Positions 8,424 through 16,717 of a stretch of 64,000 nt of DNA are shown here, one piece after another (position 1 is the stretch's first letter; every line of letters begins with the position of its first letter). The DNA is taken from positions 17,231-81,230 of the forward strand of contig CAVUNV010000010.1 of NCBI GenBank assembly GCA_963742925.1, given 5' to 3'. Made by a program: the position numbers and the translations under genes. Source of the DNA: PALSA-612 sp963742925. Its GTDB lineage: Bacteria; Actinomycetota; Thermoleophilia; Gaiellales; Gaiellaceae. The notes beneath the pieces were generated by a model that saw only the letters and a list, made by a program, of their open reading frames with translations, was not told where the DNA came from and made no database searches.

Positions 8424-9197
8424 GGCATCACCGTTCCGTCGACGGCCACGAGCTCGCCGTCGCAGACGACACGGACTCGCTCCGCGACCCGGCTCCGGCC
8501 CTGCCGGATCGCGCTGGCTTCGGCCTGGCCGATCTCGCGCGCCGGAAGGAACGCCAGCGCCTCCAGCGGAGCGACGATGCGCGTCTCGTCGGCGTCGGTG
8601 ACCGGGAACGGGCCGACCTCCGTGCGCCGCAGCGACACGCAGTGGCCGCCGAGCGCCTCGGCGATCGCCCGCACGTACGTCCCCGAGGAAACGCGCAGGT
8701 CGAGTGTCGCGACGCCGTCCGCGTAGCCGAGCAGCGTGAGCTCGTGGACGGTCGAGCGGCGCAGCGGCATCTCCACCGCCACGCCGCGCCGGGCGAGCCG
8801 GTAGGCCCGTTCGCCGTCGATCTTCACTGCCGACGCGGCCGGGATCGGCAGCTCGATCTCGCCCCGCAAGCCGGTCGAGACACGCCTCGAGCTCCTCGCG
8901 TGACGGCGGCTCGCTGCGCTCGACGACCTCGCCCTCCACGTCCCCCGTCGCCGTGCGCGCACTCAGGTCGATCTCGGTCAGATAGCGCTTGTCGAGCCCG
9001 ACGAGGTACTGGGCCAGCCGTGTCGAGGCGCCGAGCAGCACGAGCAGGAGGCCGGTCGCGAACGGGTCGAGCGTCCCGGCGTGCCCGGCACGGGCGCCGG
9101 TGCGGTCACGCAGGCGCTTGACGATCGCGAACGAGGACGGCCCCGCCGGCTTGTCGACGAGCACCAGGCCCGACGGCTTAAGGGCTCGGGGAGGCAT
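8420..9197 (-). CDS. truB: tRNA pseudouridine(55) synthase (one frameshift)
   Basis: Makes the universal pseudouridine at position 55 of tRNA. The N-terminal part has GLVLVDKPAGPSSF and the catalytic-aspartate motif HAGTLDPFATGLL; the C-terminal part has ASAVKIDGERAYRLAR and SSGTYVRAIAEALG. The halves lie in different frames. Near 8868-8869 the minus strand reads CTTGCGGGG where CTGCGGGG would give the expected leucine-arginine-glycine, so an extra base is inferred. Corrected length is about 258 residues. The ATG start lies inside the last 20 bases of nrnA, and the stop overlaps ribF. Confidence 0.9.
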
Positions 9198-10176
9198 GGG
9201 CAAACGCGGAGCGGATGAACTCGACGATCTCCTCGATCGACTCGGGGCTCGAGAACCCGGCTGCCTGGGGATGCCCGCCTCCTCCCCGCTGCCTGGCGAT
9301 CGCGGACACGTCCACCTCGTCGCTCGCGGCTCGCAGGCTGATCCGGCGCGGCGCGTCGGGCGGCTCGGGCGGCTCGCGGATCGTCGCGGCCAGCTCGGCC
9401 CCTTCGACCGAGCGGAGGTAGTCGATGATCCCCTCCGCGTACTCCTCCCCCACGCCCAGCTCGTGGAAGTCGCTGCGCAGCAGGTACGAGATCACGAGCC
9501 GGCCACCGTCGTAGACGCGCGCCCGGTCGAGAGCGCGCGCGAGCAGCTTCAGCTTGGCGAACTCGACCGACTCGTAGATGCCCTTGAAGACACGCTGGGT
9601 GTCGACGCCCGCCTCGACGAGCTCAGCGGCGAGGCGCAACGCTTTCGGGGTCGTGTTCGTGTACTGGAAGCGGCCGGTGTCGGTCACGAGGGCGACGTAG
9701 ATCGCCTCGGCGATCGCGGGCGTCAGGTCGACGTCGAGCTCGCGCATCAGGTCGCGGACGATCTCGCCGGTCGAGGACGCGTCCGGGACGACGTGGTTGA
9801 TCTTCGCGAACCGGGAGTTGTCGTGGTGGTGGTCGACGTCGATCGAGAGCGGCACCCGGTCGAGGAGCTCGGAGGCGGCGCCCATTCGCTTGGCGTTCGC
9901 GCAGTCGAGCGCGAGCAGGACACGGTCGGCCGCGTCCGGAGGCAGCTCGCGGTGGAGCTCGTCGAGCGGCAGGAACGAATATTCGGCCGGCGGCGCCGTC
10001 TGGCCGCCCAGGTACATGACGCTCTCCTTGCCGAGCCGGTCGAGCGTCAGCTTGGCACCGAGGATCGAGCCCAGCGCGTCGCCGTCCGGGTTCTCGTGCG
10101 TGACGAGCAGGAAGCGGTCGTGCGCACGGATCGCCTCCGCGACCGCGGCGAGGTCAGTGGTCGGCGGCTGGCTCAT
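9178..10176 (-). CDS. nrnA: DHH/DHHA1 phosphoesterase (NrnA-like nanoRNase / pAp phosphatase)
   Basis: 332 residues. The DHH domain has HENPDGDALGS and VDHHHDNSRF, which supply the manganese ligands. The C-terminal DHHA1 domain ends with the substrate-binding RGGGGHPQAAGFSS. Such enzymes degrade 2-5 nt RNAs and often 3'-phosphoadenosine 5'-phosphate. The position between rbfA and truB is the standard gram-positive and actinobacterial order. It overlaps rbfA by 23 bases and truB by 20. Confidence 0.92.
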   Translation of the reverse strand: MSQPPTTDLAAVAEAIRAHDRFLLVTHENPDGDALGSILGAKLTLDRLGKESVMYLGGQTAPPAEYSFLPLDELHRELPPDAADRVLLALDCANAKRMGAASELLDRVPLSIDVDHHHDNSRFAKINHVVPDASSTGEIVRDLMRELDVDLTPAIAEAIYVALVTDTGRFQYTNTTPKALRLAAELVEAGVDTQRVFKGIYESVEFAKLKLLARALDRARVYDGGRLVISYLLRSDFHELGVGEEYAEGIIDYLRSVEGAELAATIREPPEPPDAPRRISLRAASDEVDVSAIARQRGGGGHPQAAGFSSPESIEEIVEFIRSAFAHASPSP

Positions 10177-10522
10177 CGTCTTCGGGCTCGGGAGCGAGGT
10201 CGTCGATCAGCTTCGTCATCCGAACGCCTCGCTCGACGGACGGATCGTATTCGAAGGTGAGCTGCGGGGTCCGCTTCAGCTTCAGCTGACGCCCGAGCCC
10301 TGCCTGCAGCACGCCGTGCGCCGCCGTCAGACCCTGCAGCGTGCTGGCCCGTGTCTGCTCGCTGCCGAGCACGCTGACGAAGACGGTCGCCTGCCGCAGG
10401 TCGGCGGTGGTGACCACACCCGTGACGGTCACGAACCCGATCCGCGGGTCCTTGAGCTCCGGCACCGCCTCGGACAGCACCTGCCGGATCGACTCGTTCA
10501 CGCGGCGCATCCGGTCACTCAT
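10154..10522 (-). CDS. rbfA: 30S ribosome-binding factor A
   Basis: 122 residues with the RbfA start MSDRMRRVNESIRQVLSEAV, then DPRIGFVTVTGVVTTADLRQATVFVSVLG and the C-terminal RTPQLTFEYD. It is a KH-type cold-shock factor that matures the 5' end of 16S rRNA on the 30S subunit. It overlaps the upstream DUF503 gene by eight bases and nrnA by 23, a tightly packed operon. The acidic tail (EPEDDEPAADH) is unremarkable. Confidence 0.95.
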   Translation of the reverse strand: MSDRMRRVNESIRQVLSEAVPELKDPRIGFVTVTGVVTTADLRQATVFVSVLGSEQTRASTLQGLTAAHGVLQAGLGRQLKLKRTPQLTFEYDPSVERGVRMTKLIDDLAPEPEDDEPAADH

Positions 10523-10814
10523 CAGGGCTCACGACCTCCCTGTCGGCCCGGATGAGCTCCCACTCCTGGCCGCCCAGGTAGCGCTCGGCGCCGTCGAGCA
10601 GCTGCTGGAGCTCGTTGTGGCCGCGCGCCACGCACGCGATCGTGAGCCGGCAACGCTGCCACAGCTCGTGATGGTCGACCTCGGCGACCGAGGCTCCGAA
10701 GCGGTGCTGGAGCTGGGCCTTCGCCGACTTGACGTACTTGCGCTTGCCCTTCAGCGACCCGGCTTCGGGAAAGTGCAGCTCGACGGAGAGGATGCCGACA
10801 TAGCCCGCGCTCAT
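10515..10814 (-). CDS. DUF503 family protein (YlxP-like)
   Basis: 99 residues starting MSAGYVGILSVELHFPEAGSL, with LKGKRKYVKSAKAQLQHRF and VAEVDHHELWQRCRLTIACV typical of the DUF503/YlxP family. Members sit between infB and rbfA in many gram-positive genomes, and an RNA-related role is suspected only from context. The start was chosen at the family N-terminus; an in-frame extension of 16 codons is not conserved-looking. Confidence 0.88.
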   Translation of the reverse strand: MSAGYVGILSVELHFPEAGSLKGKRKYVKSAKAQLQHRFGASVAEVDHHELWQRCRLTIACVARGHNELQQLLDGAERYLGGQEWELIRADREVVSPDE

Positions 10815-10915
10815 CACGCTATTCAAGCGGACACCGGTGCGAAATCGGCACAGAATCGGCACAGACCTGCGTGCTCGATCGCGGTATCGTCGACCTCGAG
10901 GGAGGAGGGTTGAGA

Positions 10916-10938
10916 CCCCTCCCCTCTGAGGGGTGGGG
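10916..10938 (-). terminator. GC hairpin downstream of infB
   Basis: A C-rich/G-rich inverted repeat (CCCC-T-CCCC / GGGG-T-GGGG) about 50 bases after the infB stop on the transcript and 100 bases before DUF503. There is no T-tract, so it may be a weak terminator or pause site separating the two halves of the operon. Confidence 0.35.
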
Positions 10939-10986
10939 GTGCGGGAGCGGTGTCCCGGCGGGCGGGTCCGTTCGCGGCGGCGAGGA

Positions 10987-12942
10987 TCAGGAGGCGCCCG
11001 GCGAGGGCGGCTCGTCGAGGGCCGTGCGCTCGACCTGGCGCACCTCGTAGGCCTCGATCACGTCGCCTTCCTTGACGTCGTCGTAGCCCTCGAGGTGGAT
11101 GCCGCACTCGAAGCCCTCGGTCACCTCGCGCGCGTCGTCCTTGAACCGCTTCAGCGAGTCGATCGTCGTCTCGTAGATGACCGCGCCGTCGCGGACGATA
11201 CGGGCGCTCGAACCACGACGGATCACGCCGCGAGTGACGTGGGAGCCGGCGATCGTGCCGAAGCGGGAGATCCTGATCAGCGCGCGTACCTCGGCCTCGC
11301 CGAGCGCCACTTCCTCGCTGACCGGGCGGAGCATCCCGACGAGCGCCTTCTCGATGTCCTCCGAGAGCTGGTAGATGACGCGGTAGGTGCGGATCTCGAC
11401 GCCCTCGCGGTCGGCGAGCGCGCGCGCCTCGGGGCTGGGGCGCACGTTGAAGCCCACGATCAGCGCACCCGAGGCGGCGGCGAGGTTGACGTCGTTCTCG
11501 GTGATGCCACCCACGCCGGAGTGGATGACGAGAACGCGTACCTCGGCGTGCTGGATCTTCTCGATCTCGCTGACGGCCGCCTCGACGGAGCCCTGGACGT
11601 CCGCCTTGACGACGAGCCCGAGCTCCTGGACGTCGCCCTCCTCCATCTGCTCGAACAGGCTCTCGAGCGAGACGCTGCGCGGACGGGCGGCGAACTGCTC
11701 CCGGCGAAGCCGCTCGTCACGGATCTGCGCCAGGTGCCGCGCCTGCCGCTCGTTCTCGACCACGCGCGCGTGCTCGCCGGCGAGCGGGGGCGTGTCGAAG
11801 CCGAGGATCTCGACCGGCTCGCCCGGCTTCGCGTCCCTGACCTTCTCACCGCGGTAGTTGAAGAGACCGCGGACGCGCCCGTAGGCGTGGCCGGCGACGA
11901 TCGCGTCGCCGACGCGCAGGGTGCCGCGCTGGACGAGCATCGTCGCCACCGTGCCGCGGCCGACGTCCAGGCGCGACTCGACGATCGGGCCCGACGCCTC
12001 GGCGGCCGGGTTGGCGCGGAGGTCGAGCTCGACGTCGGCGACGAGCAGCACCTTCTCGAGCAGGTCGTCGAGGTTCTGCTTCTGCTTCGCGGACACCTCG
12101 GAGAACTGCGTCGTCCCTCCCCACGCCTCGGGCTGCAGCCCGTCGGCCGCGAGCTCGCTCTTGACGCGGTCGATGTTCGCGTCGGGGAGGTCGATCTTGT
12201 TGATGGCGACGACGATCGGCACCTCGGCCGCGCGCGCGTGCGAGATCGACTCGCGCGTCTGCGGCATGACGCCGTCGTCGGCCGCGACCACCAGGACGGC
12301 GACGTCGGTGACGTTGGCGCCGCGGGCGCGCATGGCCGTGAAGGCCTCGTGGCCGGGTGTGTCCAGGAAGGTGATCTTGCGACCGCCGTGGTCGACCTGG
12401 TAGGCGCCGATGTGCTGCGTGATCCCGCCTGCCTCGGATGCTGCGACGGCTGTCTCGCGGATCGCGTCGAGCAGCGTCGTCTTGCCGTGGTCGACGTGAC
12501 CCATGATCGTCACGACCGGGGGCCGGGCCTTCAGGGTCTCCTCCGCATCCTCGAAGGTCTCGGGCTCCTCGTCCTCTTCGCCCAGGTGCTTGATCGTGAC
12601 CTCGCGCTTGAGCTCGGCGGCGATCAGCTCCACCTCGTCGTCGGTGAGCGACTGGGTCGCCGTCCGCATCGTGCCGAGGCCCATCAGGATCTTGATGATG
12701 TCCGTCATCGCGACGCCGAGCGCCTGCGAGAAGTCGCGAACGGTCACTCCCGACTCGACGACCGCGGGGCCGGTCGGGGGAGCGATCGGCTGGTCGCTCT
12801 TCGGCTCGCGGAGCGTGCGATCGCGTGCCTGGCGCGCGTCCGGACGCGGGCGGCCGGCGCCCGTGTCGATCACGACGCGGCGCTTGCGCCCGCTACCGCC
12901 GTGGCCGCGGGGGCGAATCGGTCTGTTGGGACGTTCAGCCAT
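10987..12942 (-). CDS. infB: translation initiation factor IF-2
   Basis: 651 residues. The IF2-N segment is TVRDFSQALGVAMTDIIKIL, followed by the GTPase core: G1 GHVDHGKTTLLD, G3 DTPGHEAFTAMR and G4 NKIDL. Domains II-IV follow, including RVLVIHSGVGGITENDV and the C-terminal fMet-tRNA-binding region ending in HLEGYDDVKEGDVIEAYE. IF-2 delivers initiator tRNA to the 30S subunit. The N-terminal region before the G domain is only about 140 residues, so this is a compact IF-2. The start overlaps ylxR by eight bases. Confidence 0.97.
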   Translation of the reverse strand: MAERPNRPIRPRGHGGSGRKRRVVIDTGAGRPRPDARQARDRTLREPKSDQPIAPPTGPAVVESGVTVRDFSQALGVAMTDIIKILMGLGTMRTATQSLTDDEVELIAAELKREVTIKHLGEEDEEPETFEDAEETLKARPPVVTIMGHVDHGKTTLLDAIRETAVAASEAGGITQHIGAYQVDHGGRKITFLDTPGHEAFTAMRARGANVTDVAVLVVAADDGVMPQTRESISHARAAEVPIVVAINKIDLPDANIDRVKSELAADGLQPEAWGGTTQFSEVSAKQKQNLDDLLEKVLLVADVELDLRANPAAEASGPIVESRLDVGRGTVATMLVQRGTLRVGDAIVAGHAYGRVRGLFNYRGEKVRDAKPGEPVEILGFDTPPLAGEHARVVENERQARHLAQIRDERLRREQFAARPRSVSLESLFEQMEEGDVQELGLVVKADVQGSVEAAVSEIEKIQHAEVRVLVIHSGVGGITENDVNLAAASGALIVGFNVRPSPEARALADREGVEIRTYRVIYQLSEDIEKALVGMLRPVSEEVALGEAEVRALIRISRFGTIAGSHVTRGVIRRGSSARIVRDGAVIYETTIDSLKRFKDDAREVTEGFECGIHLEGYDDVKEGDVIEAYEVRQVERTALDEPPSPGAS

Positions 12943-13207
12943 TGCTTGAAGTGTAAAGCCCTTTCAGGGCCGGATCGACCCGGACGGATGCCTTGAGTGT
13001 TCGGGCGAACGCTCTTCGTGCCGCCGCCCGTTCGAAGCAGGCGAGGCGCCTGCAGGTGTAGACCCCGCGCCCCTGGGCTCCCGGATCGGCCCGCGTCAGG
13101 GCTCCGCTCCGGGCCACGAACCTGATCAGCTCCGCTTTCGGGGCCCTGCGGCCGCAGCCGGCACAGGTTCGGACGGGGACGTGGCGCTCCGGCTCGCCGC
13201 TGCTCAC
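12935..13207 (-). CDS. ylxR: YlxR (DUF448) RNA-binding protein
   Basis: 90 residues. Signature VRTCAGCGRRAPKAELIRFV near the start, then GRGVYTCRRLACFERAAARR. The fold is a small nucleic-acid-binding domain. The gene always lies between nusA and infB, as here, overlapping nusA by four bases and infB by eight. In Streptomyces and Bacillus YlxR has been linked to RNase P RNA or transcription control; that role is not shown here. Confidence 0.93.
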   Translation of the reverse strand: MSSGEPERHVPVRTCAGCGRRAPKAELIRFVARSGALTRADPGAQGRGVYTCRRLACFERAAARRAFARTLKASVRVDPALKGLYTSSNG

Positions 13208-14658
13208 GCCGCCGAAGAGGGTTCCTCCTCCTCGAGTGGCGCCGGCTCCGCGCCGGTGGCGGCCTCTGCGAGCACGGCCTCGGCGCCCGGCTCGAGCTCC
13301 CCGGCCTCACCCTCGCCCTCACCCTCGACGTCCGGCTCCTCGTCGTCGGGGCTTCCGACCTGGACGACGCTGCCGGTCAGGTCCTCCCCGCGCGCCTCGC
13401 GGGCGGCCAGCTCGAGGTGGGCGGCGACGCCGCAGAAGCGCGTTCCGGGCAGTGCCGCGTTCGGGCAGCGCTTGCCGTTCGAGAGGATGGCGGCGCAGCG
13501 GCCGGTGAACTCCTCGCTGTCCTCGCCGCCGAAGGCGGCGTCCGCCTCCTGCTGGGCGAACTCGGAGTCGGACTTGATGTCGACCTTCCAGCCGGTGAGG
13601 CGTGCGGCGAGGCGGGCGTTGAGGCCCTCCTTGCCGATCGCCAGCGCGAGCTGGTCGTCCGGCACGATCACGGTCGCGTCACGCGACTCGTCGTCGATGT
13701 AGACCTCGCGCACGCGTGCCGGCGACAGCGCCTTGGCGACGAAGCGCGCCGGCTCGGTGTTCCACGGGATGATGTCGATCTTCTCGCCGCGGAGCTCGGA
13801 GACGACCATGCGGACGCGCGAGCCGCGCGGGCCGACGCAGGCGCCGACGGGGTCGACGCCCTGGGTGTGCGACTCGACTGCGATCTTGGCGCGGTAGCCG
13901 GGCTCCCGGGCGACCGCCTTGATCTCGACGAGGCCGTCGGCGATCTCGGGCACCTCCAGCTCGAACAGCGTCCGGATCAGCTCGGGATCGCGACGGGACA
14001 GGATCACCTGCGGGCCCTTCGTCCCCGAGCGAACCTCGGTGATCACGGCCTTGATGCGGCTCCCCTGCTCGTAGCGCTCGCCGTCCACCTGCTCGGAGCG
14101 CGGCAGCAGCGCCTCGACCTTGCCGAGGTCGATCAGCACGTTGTTGCGGTCGCCGGCCTGCTGGACGATGCCGGTGACGACCTCGCCGACGCGGTCGACG
14201 TACTCCTCGTACATCATCTCGCGCTCTGCCTCGCGAATCCGCTGCAAAATGACCTGTTTTGCGGTCTGCGCGGCGATGCGGCCGAAGTTCTCCGGCGTGA
14301 CGTCCTCGCGCACGATCAGGTTCTCGGGCACGTCGGACCAGTCGAGGTCGAGGTCGTCGTCGGAGATGAGCACGTGCGAGCGCTCGCCCGTCTCCACCTC
14401 CAGCGCCTCGAGCTCCTCGATCTCTCGCTCTCGGGCCTCGTCGAGCAGCCGCTCCTCGATGTCCTCCGGCAGCTCGATCGAGAAGACGCGGAAGTCGCCG
14501 GTCTCCTGGTCGAGCTCGACGGTCGCGTGCCGGGTGGCGCCCGGCGTCTTCTTGTAGGCGGCGAGGAGCGCGTCCTCGAGCGCCGTGATCAGCGTCTCGC
14601 TCTCGATTCCCTTTTCCTTCTCGATCGTGCGGACCGCTTCGATGATCTCTCGGCTCAT
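13204..14658 (-). CDS. nusA: transcription termination/antitermination protein NusA with C-terminal Cys/His motif
   Basis: 484 residues from the ATG at 14658 (GAGGTG upstream). Domains: N-terminal RNA-polymerase-binding region, S1 domain (VGEVVTGIVQQAGDRNNVLID), KH1 (YRAKIAVESHTQGVDPVGAC) and KH2 (PDDQLALAIGKEGLNARLAA). NusA modulates pausing, termination and antitermination. Beyond KH2 there is a roughly 115-residue tail with GRCAAILSNGKRCPN and LPGTRFCGVAAH, a CxnCxnCxxxxH pattern that could bind zinc, then a very acidic Glu/Ala-rich end. It starts two bases after rimP. Confidence 0.96.
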   Translation of the reverse strand: MSREIIEAVRTIEKEKGIESETLITALEDALLAAYKKTPGATRHATVELDQETGDFRVFSIELPEDIEERLLDEAREREIEELEALEVETGERSHVLISDDDLDLDWSDVPENLIVREDVTPENFGRIAAQTAKQVILQRIREAEREMMYEEYVDRVGEVVTGIVQQAGDRNNVLIDLGKVEALLPRSEQVDGERYEQGSRIKAVITEVRSGTKGPQVILSRRDPELIRTLFELEVPEIADGLVEIKAVAREPGYRAKIAVESHTQGVDPVGACVGPRGSRVRMVVSELRGEKIDIIPWNTEPARFVAKALSPARVREVYIDDESRDATVIVPDDQLALAIGKEGLNARLAARLTGWKVDIKSDSEFAQQEADAAFGGEDSEEFTGRCAAILSNGKRCPNAALPGTRFCGVAAHLELAAREARGEDLTGSVVQVGSPDDEEPDVEGEGEGEAGELEPGAEAVLAEAATGAEPAPLEEEEPSSAA

Positions 14659-14660
14659 CG

Positions 14661-15107
14661 TCAATTCACCTCGTCGATCAGATTCCCGCGGACGATTGCC
14701 GCGTACGGGATTTCGACGCGCTCGCCGTCCCCGACGCCGAGCGCTAGAGCTTCACTGTCCGCCGCGGCAACCGTGCCCTTGAATCGCTTGCGGCCGTCGA
14801 TCGCCTCGGCGGTGCGAATGGTCACACGGCGACCGACGGCGTTCCGGAAGTGGGCCGGCTTGCGGAGCGGTCGCTCGATCCCCGGTGAGGAGACGTCGAC
14901 CGTGTACCGGTTCAGGTACCCGCGCAGGAGGTCCGTGACCCGCGCGCAGAGCGCGTGATCCACGCCCTTGGGGTGGTCGATGAAGACGCAGAACCGCGTC
15001 GGGGACAGCAACTCGACCGCGAGCACCTCGACTCCCGGGATCTGCCGTTCGACCGTTCCTGCGACCTCTCTGGTCAGTTCCTTCTCCTTCTCGTGAACCG
15101 GTGCCAA
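14661..15107 (-). CDS. rimP: ribosome maturation factor RimP
   Basis: 148 residues with the RimP signature DVSSPGIERPLRKPAHFRNAVGR split between its two domains, and RRVTIRT...RFKGTVAAAD in the SH3-like C-terminal domain. RimP assists 30S subunit maturation. It is the first gene of the rimP-nusA-ylxR-infB operon. An intrinsic terminator at 15146-15172 separates it from the upstream genes on the same strand, so a promoter should lie in the 40 bases between. Confidence 0.93.
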   Translation of the reverse strand: MAPVHEKEKELTREVAGTVERQIPGVEVLAVELLSPTRFCVFIDHPKGVDHALCARVTDLLRGYLNRYTVDVSSPGIERPLRKPAHFRNAVGRRVTIRTAEAIDGRKRFKGTVAAADSEALALGVGDGERVEIPYAAIVRGNLIDEVN

Positions 15108-15145
15108 GATCGTCCTTCCAAAGCGAGCTCAGCCTGTTTTCCTCG

Positions 15146-15172
15146 AAAAAAATGGGCGCCGTGCGCCCATTT
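15146..15172 (-). terminator. intrinsic terminator upstream of rimP
   Basis: On the minus strand, a perfect 10-bp stem (AAATGGGCGC / GCGCCCATTT, three-base loop) runs into seven T residues. It ends the transcript of the small gene cluster at 15255-16154. Confidence 0.85.
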
Positions 15173-15254
15173 CGCCAAGCCGGTGAAATGCGGTGTTTGC
15201 AGGATAGCATCGCCTGCTCGGCCCCGAGTGAGGCGGCACTCGGGAACGACGTTC

Positions 15255-15680
15255 CTAGTCGGCCTGTAAATCTTCCACGCCGTGCTCGACCTGGCGGTCG
15301 TACTCGGCCTGGTCGTAATGGCCCTGCGACTCGGCGATGAGCCCGTCGTCGCCGATCGTCCATTCCTCGAACCCGCTGATCCGGACGCTGTTTCCGGTCC
15401 CGCCCGGACCGGTGTTGGTGCCGACGAGGGTCCAGCGGTACTCGGTGTCGCCGTCCCGAACGACGAGGTCGTCCATGAGCACCTGCAGGTCCGGAAACGC
15501 GTCCATGAACGACTGCGCCGCCTCCGTGACGGCAGCCCGCCCGACCGAAGGCGTACCGCCGTTGATGGTCAGTGAGCCCTCGGGCGCGTAGTGGCCGGCC
15601 ACCCTCGCCGGGTCATGGCTGCACCAGGCCGCGGTATAGCGCCGGGCGAAGTCGTGGAGCTGCTCCGGGTCAGGCGTCAT
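15255..15680 (-). CDS. SnoaL-like / NTF2-fold protein
   Basis: 141 residues from MTPDPEQLHDFARRYTAAW. The pattern of an N-terminal helix, HDPARVAGHYAPEGSL, a middle PDLQVLMDDLVV and a C-terminal EEWTIGDDGLIAESQGHYD fits the SnoaL/DUF4440 cone fold. Family members are ester cyclases, isomerases or unknown ligand-binding proteins; no specific activity can be assigned. It starts 16 bases after the small membrane protein and ends before the terminator at 15146. Confidence 0.78.
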   Translation of the reverse strand: MTPDPEQLHDFARRYTAAWCSHDPARVAGHYAPEGSLTINGGTPSVGRAAVTEAAQSFMDAFPDLQVLMDDLVVRDGDTEYRWTLVGTNTGPGGTGNSVRISGFEEWTIGDDGLIAESQGHYDQAEYDRQVEHGVEDLQAD

Positions 15681-15696
15681 CGGCCGGTACTGCCCG

Positions 15697-15966
15697 CTAC
15701 GAGTCTGCGAGGTCTGCGAGGACCTGCGCCTTCGCCACCGGGTCGAGATCGTCGAGCGCAGCGTGGACCGAGCTCTTCGCCGCCTGGATCTTCTCGTCAC
15801 GCTCGGTGTACTTCTCGCGCGCGTAGAGACCGCTGCCCGCGGCCACCGCGAGGAACCCGAGCACGCGTAGCACCCTCGAGTGGCCCATCCATCCGGCCAC
15901 GAGCGCGAGGATCCCACCGGTCACGATCGCCAGGGCAGCCTTCTCGCCGTCCGCTCGTTCGCTCAC
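15697..15966 (-). CDS. small membrane protein, unknown function
   Basis: 89 residues with one or two hydrophobic stretches (ALAIVTGGILALVAGWMG and VLGFLAVAAGSGLYA) and a charged C-terminal helix (DEKIQAAKSSVHAALDDLD). The GTG start overlaps the upstream 63-residue gene by GTGA. I do not recognise a family. Probably co-transcribed with its two neighbours. Confidence 0.6.
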   Translation of the reverse strand: MSERADGEKAALAIVTGGILALVAGWMGHSRVLRVLGFLAVAAGSGLYAREKYTERDEKIQAAKSSVHAALDDLDPVAKAQVLADLADS

Positions 15967-16154
15967 GACGGCACCCTAGCAAGGGGTGGAATTGGCCCCT
16001 GTGGTGTCTTCGCGGAGTAGTACACCGCGAGCGTCGCATGGACCTGAGCCTTGACGTGGGACGAGAGGAACCGGCTCTCGAGCAGTCGTTCGGCCTCGCT
16101 CGCATGGTGCTCGGCGCGTTCGTGCACGTCGGCTTGTGCAGGAATAGTTGTCAC
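15963..16154 (-). CDS. small helical hypothetical protein
   Basis: 63 residues from a GTG start preceded by a strong AAGGAGGT site six bases away, which is the main reason to accept it. The sequence is hydrophilic and helical (VHERAEHHASEAERLLESRF, SSHVKAQVHATLAVYYSAK). It overlaps the next gene by four bases. No family recognised. First gene of a three-gene unit ending at the terminator at 15146. Confidence 0.6.
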   Translation of the reverse strand: MTTIPAQADVHERAEHHASEAERLLESRFLSSHVKAQVHATLAVYYSAKTPQGPIPPLARVPS

Positions 16155-16261
16155 CCGACACCTCCTTCCAGCCGCTCAGGCTCGCACACTGCGCCTGGCA
16201 GGGCATCGGGGACGGTCCGGATCGCGATGCGGGAATCCACGCGGTGCCCGCGACCGAGCTG

Positions 16262-16699
16262 CTAGATGTCGAGCACGATCGTGACCGGGCCGTCGTTGAC
16301 GAGCTCGAGCTGCATGCGCGCGGCGAAGACGCCGGTCGCGACGGGCACGCCGAGGTCCCGGAGCGCGACGCAGAAGCGCTCGTAGAGCGGCTCCGCGTGC
16401 TCGGGCGCCGCGGCGGCCGAGAAGCTCGGCCGGTTGCCCTTGCTCGTGTCGGCGATCAGCGTGAACTGGCTGACCACCAGCGCCTCGCCGCTCGTGTCGA
16501 GCAGGCTCCGGTCGAACTTCCCGGCGGCGTTCTCGAACACGCGCAGGCGGGCGATCCGGCCGGCCAGCCGCTCCGCCGCGGCTGCGTCGTCGTCTGCCGC
16601 GATCCCGAGCAGGATGCACAGGCCCGGGCCGATCTCGCCCACCACGGCGTGCTCGACGAGCACCCGCGCCTCGGAGACTCGCTGTACGACCGCCCTCAC
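16262..16699 (-). CDS. dtd: D-aminoacyl-tRNA deacylase
   Basis: 145 residues, the full family length. The two signature motifs that build the active site across the dimer are present: SQFTL (in VVSQFTLIADTSKGNRPSF) and the cross-subunit Gly-Pro motif in NDGPVTIVLDI. The N-terminus MRAVVQRVSEARVLV is typical. DTD removes D-amino acids and glycine mis-charged on tRNAs. Isolated by about 100 bases from the cluster below it; it lies 18 bases from the ABC importer genes. Confidence 0.95.
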   Translation of the reverse strand: MRAVVQRVSEARVLVEHAVVGEIGPGLCILLGIAADDDAAAAERLAGRIARLRVFENAAGKFDRSLLDTSGEALVVSQFTLIADTSKGNRPSFSAAAAPEHAEPLYERFCVALRDLGVPVATGVFAARMQLELVNDGPVTIVLDI

Positions 16700-16717
16700 C
16701 GTCGCGAGCCTACTCGG

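Noticed and set aside
6318..8726. Very long open frame of about 800 codons across the GGT-like gene and ribF/truB on the other strand
   Set aside because: Arg/Ala/Pro-rich translation with no domains; produced by high GC codon bias opposite and out of frame with recognised genes.
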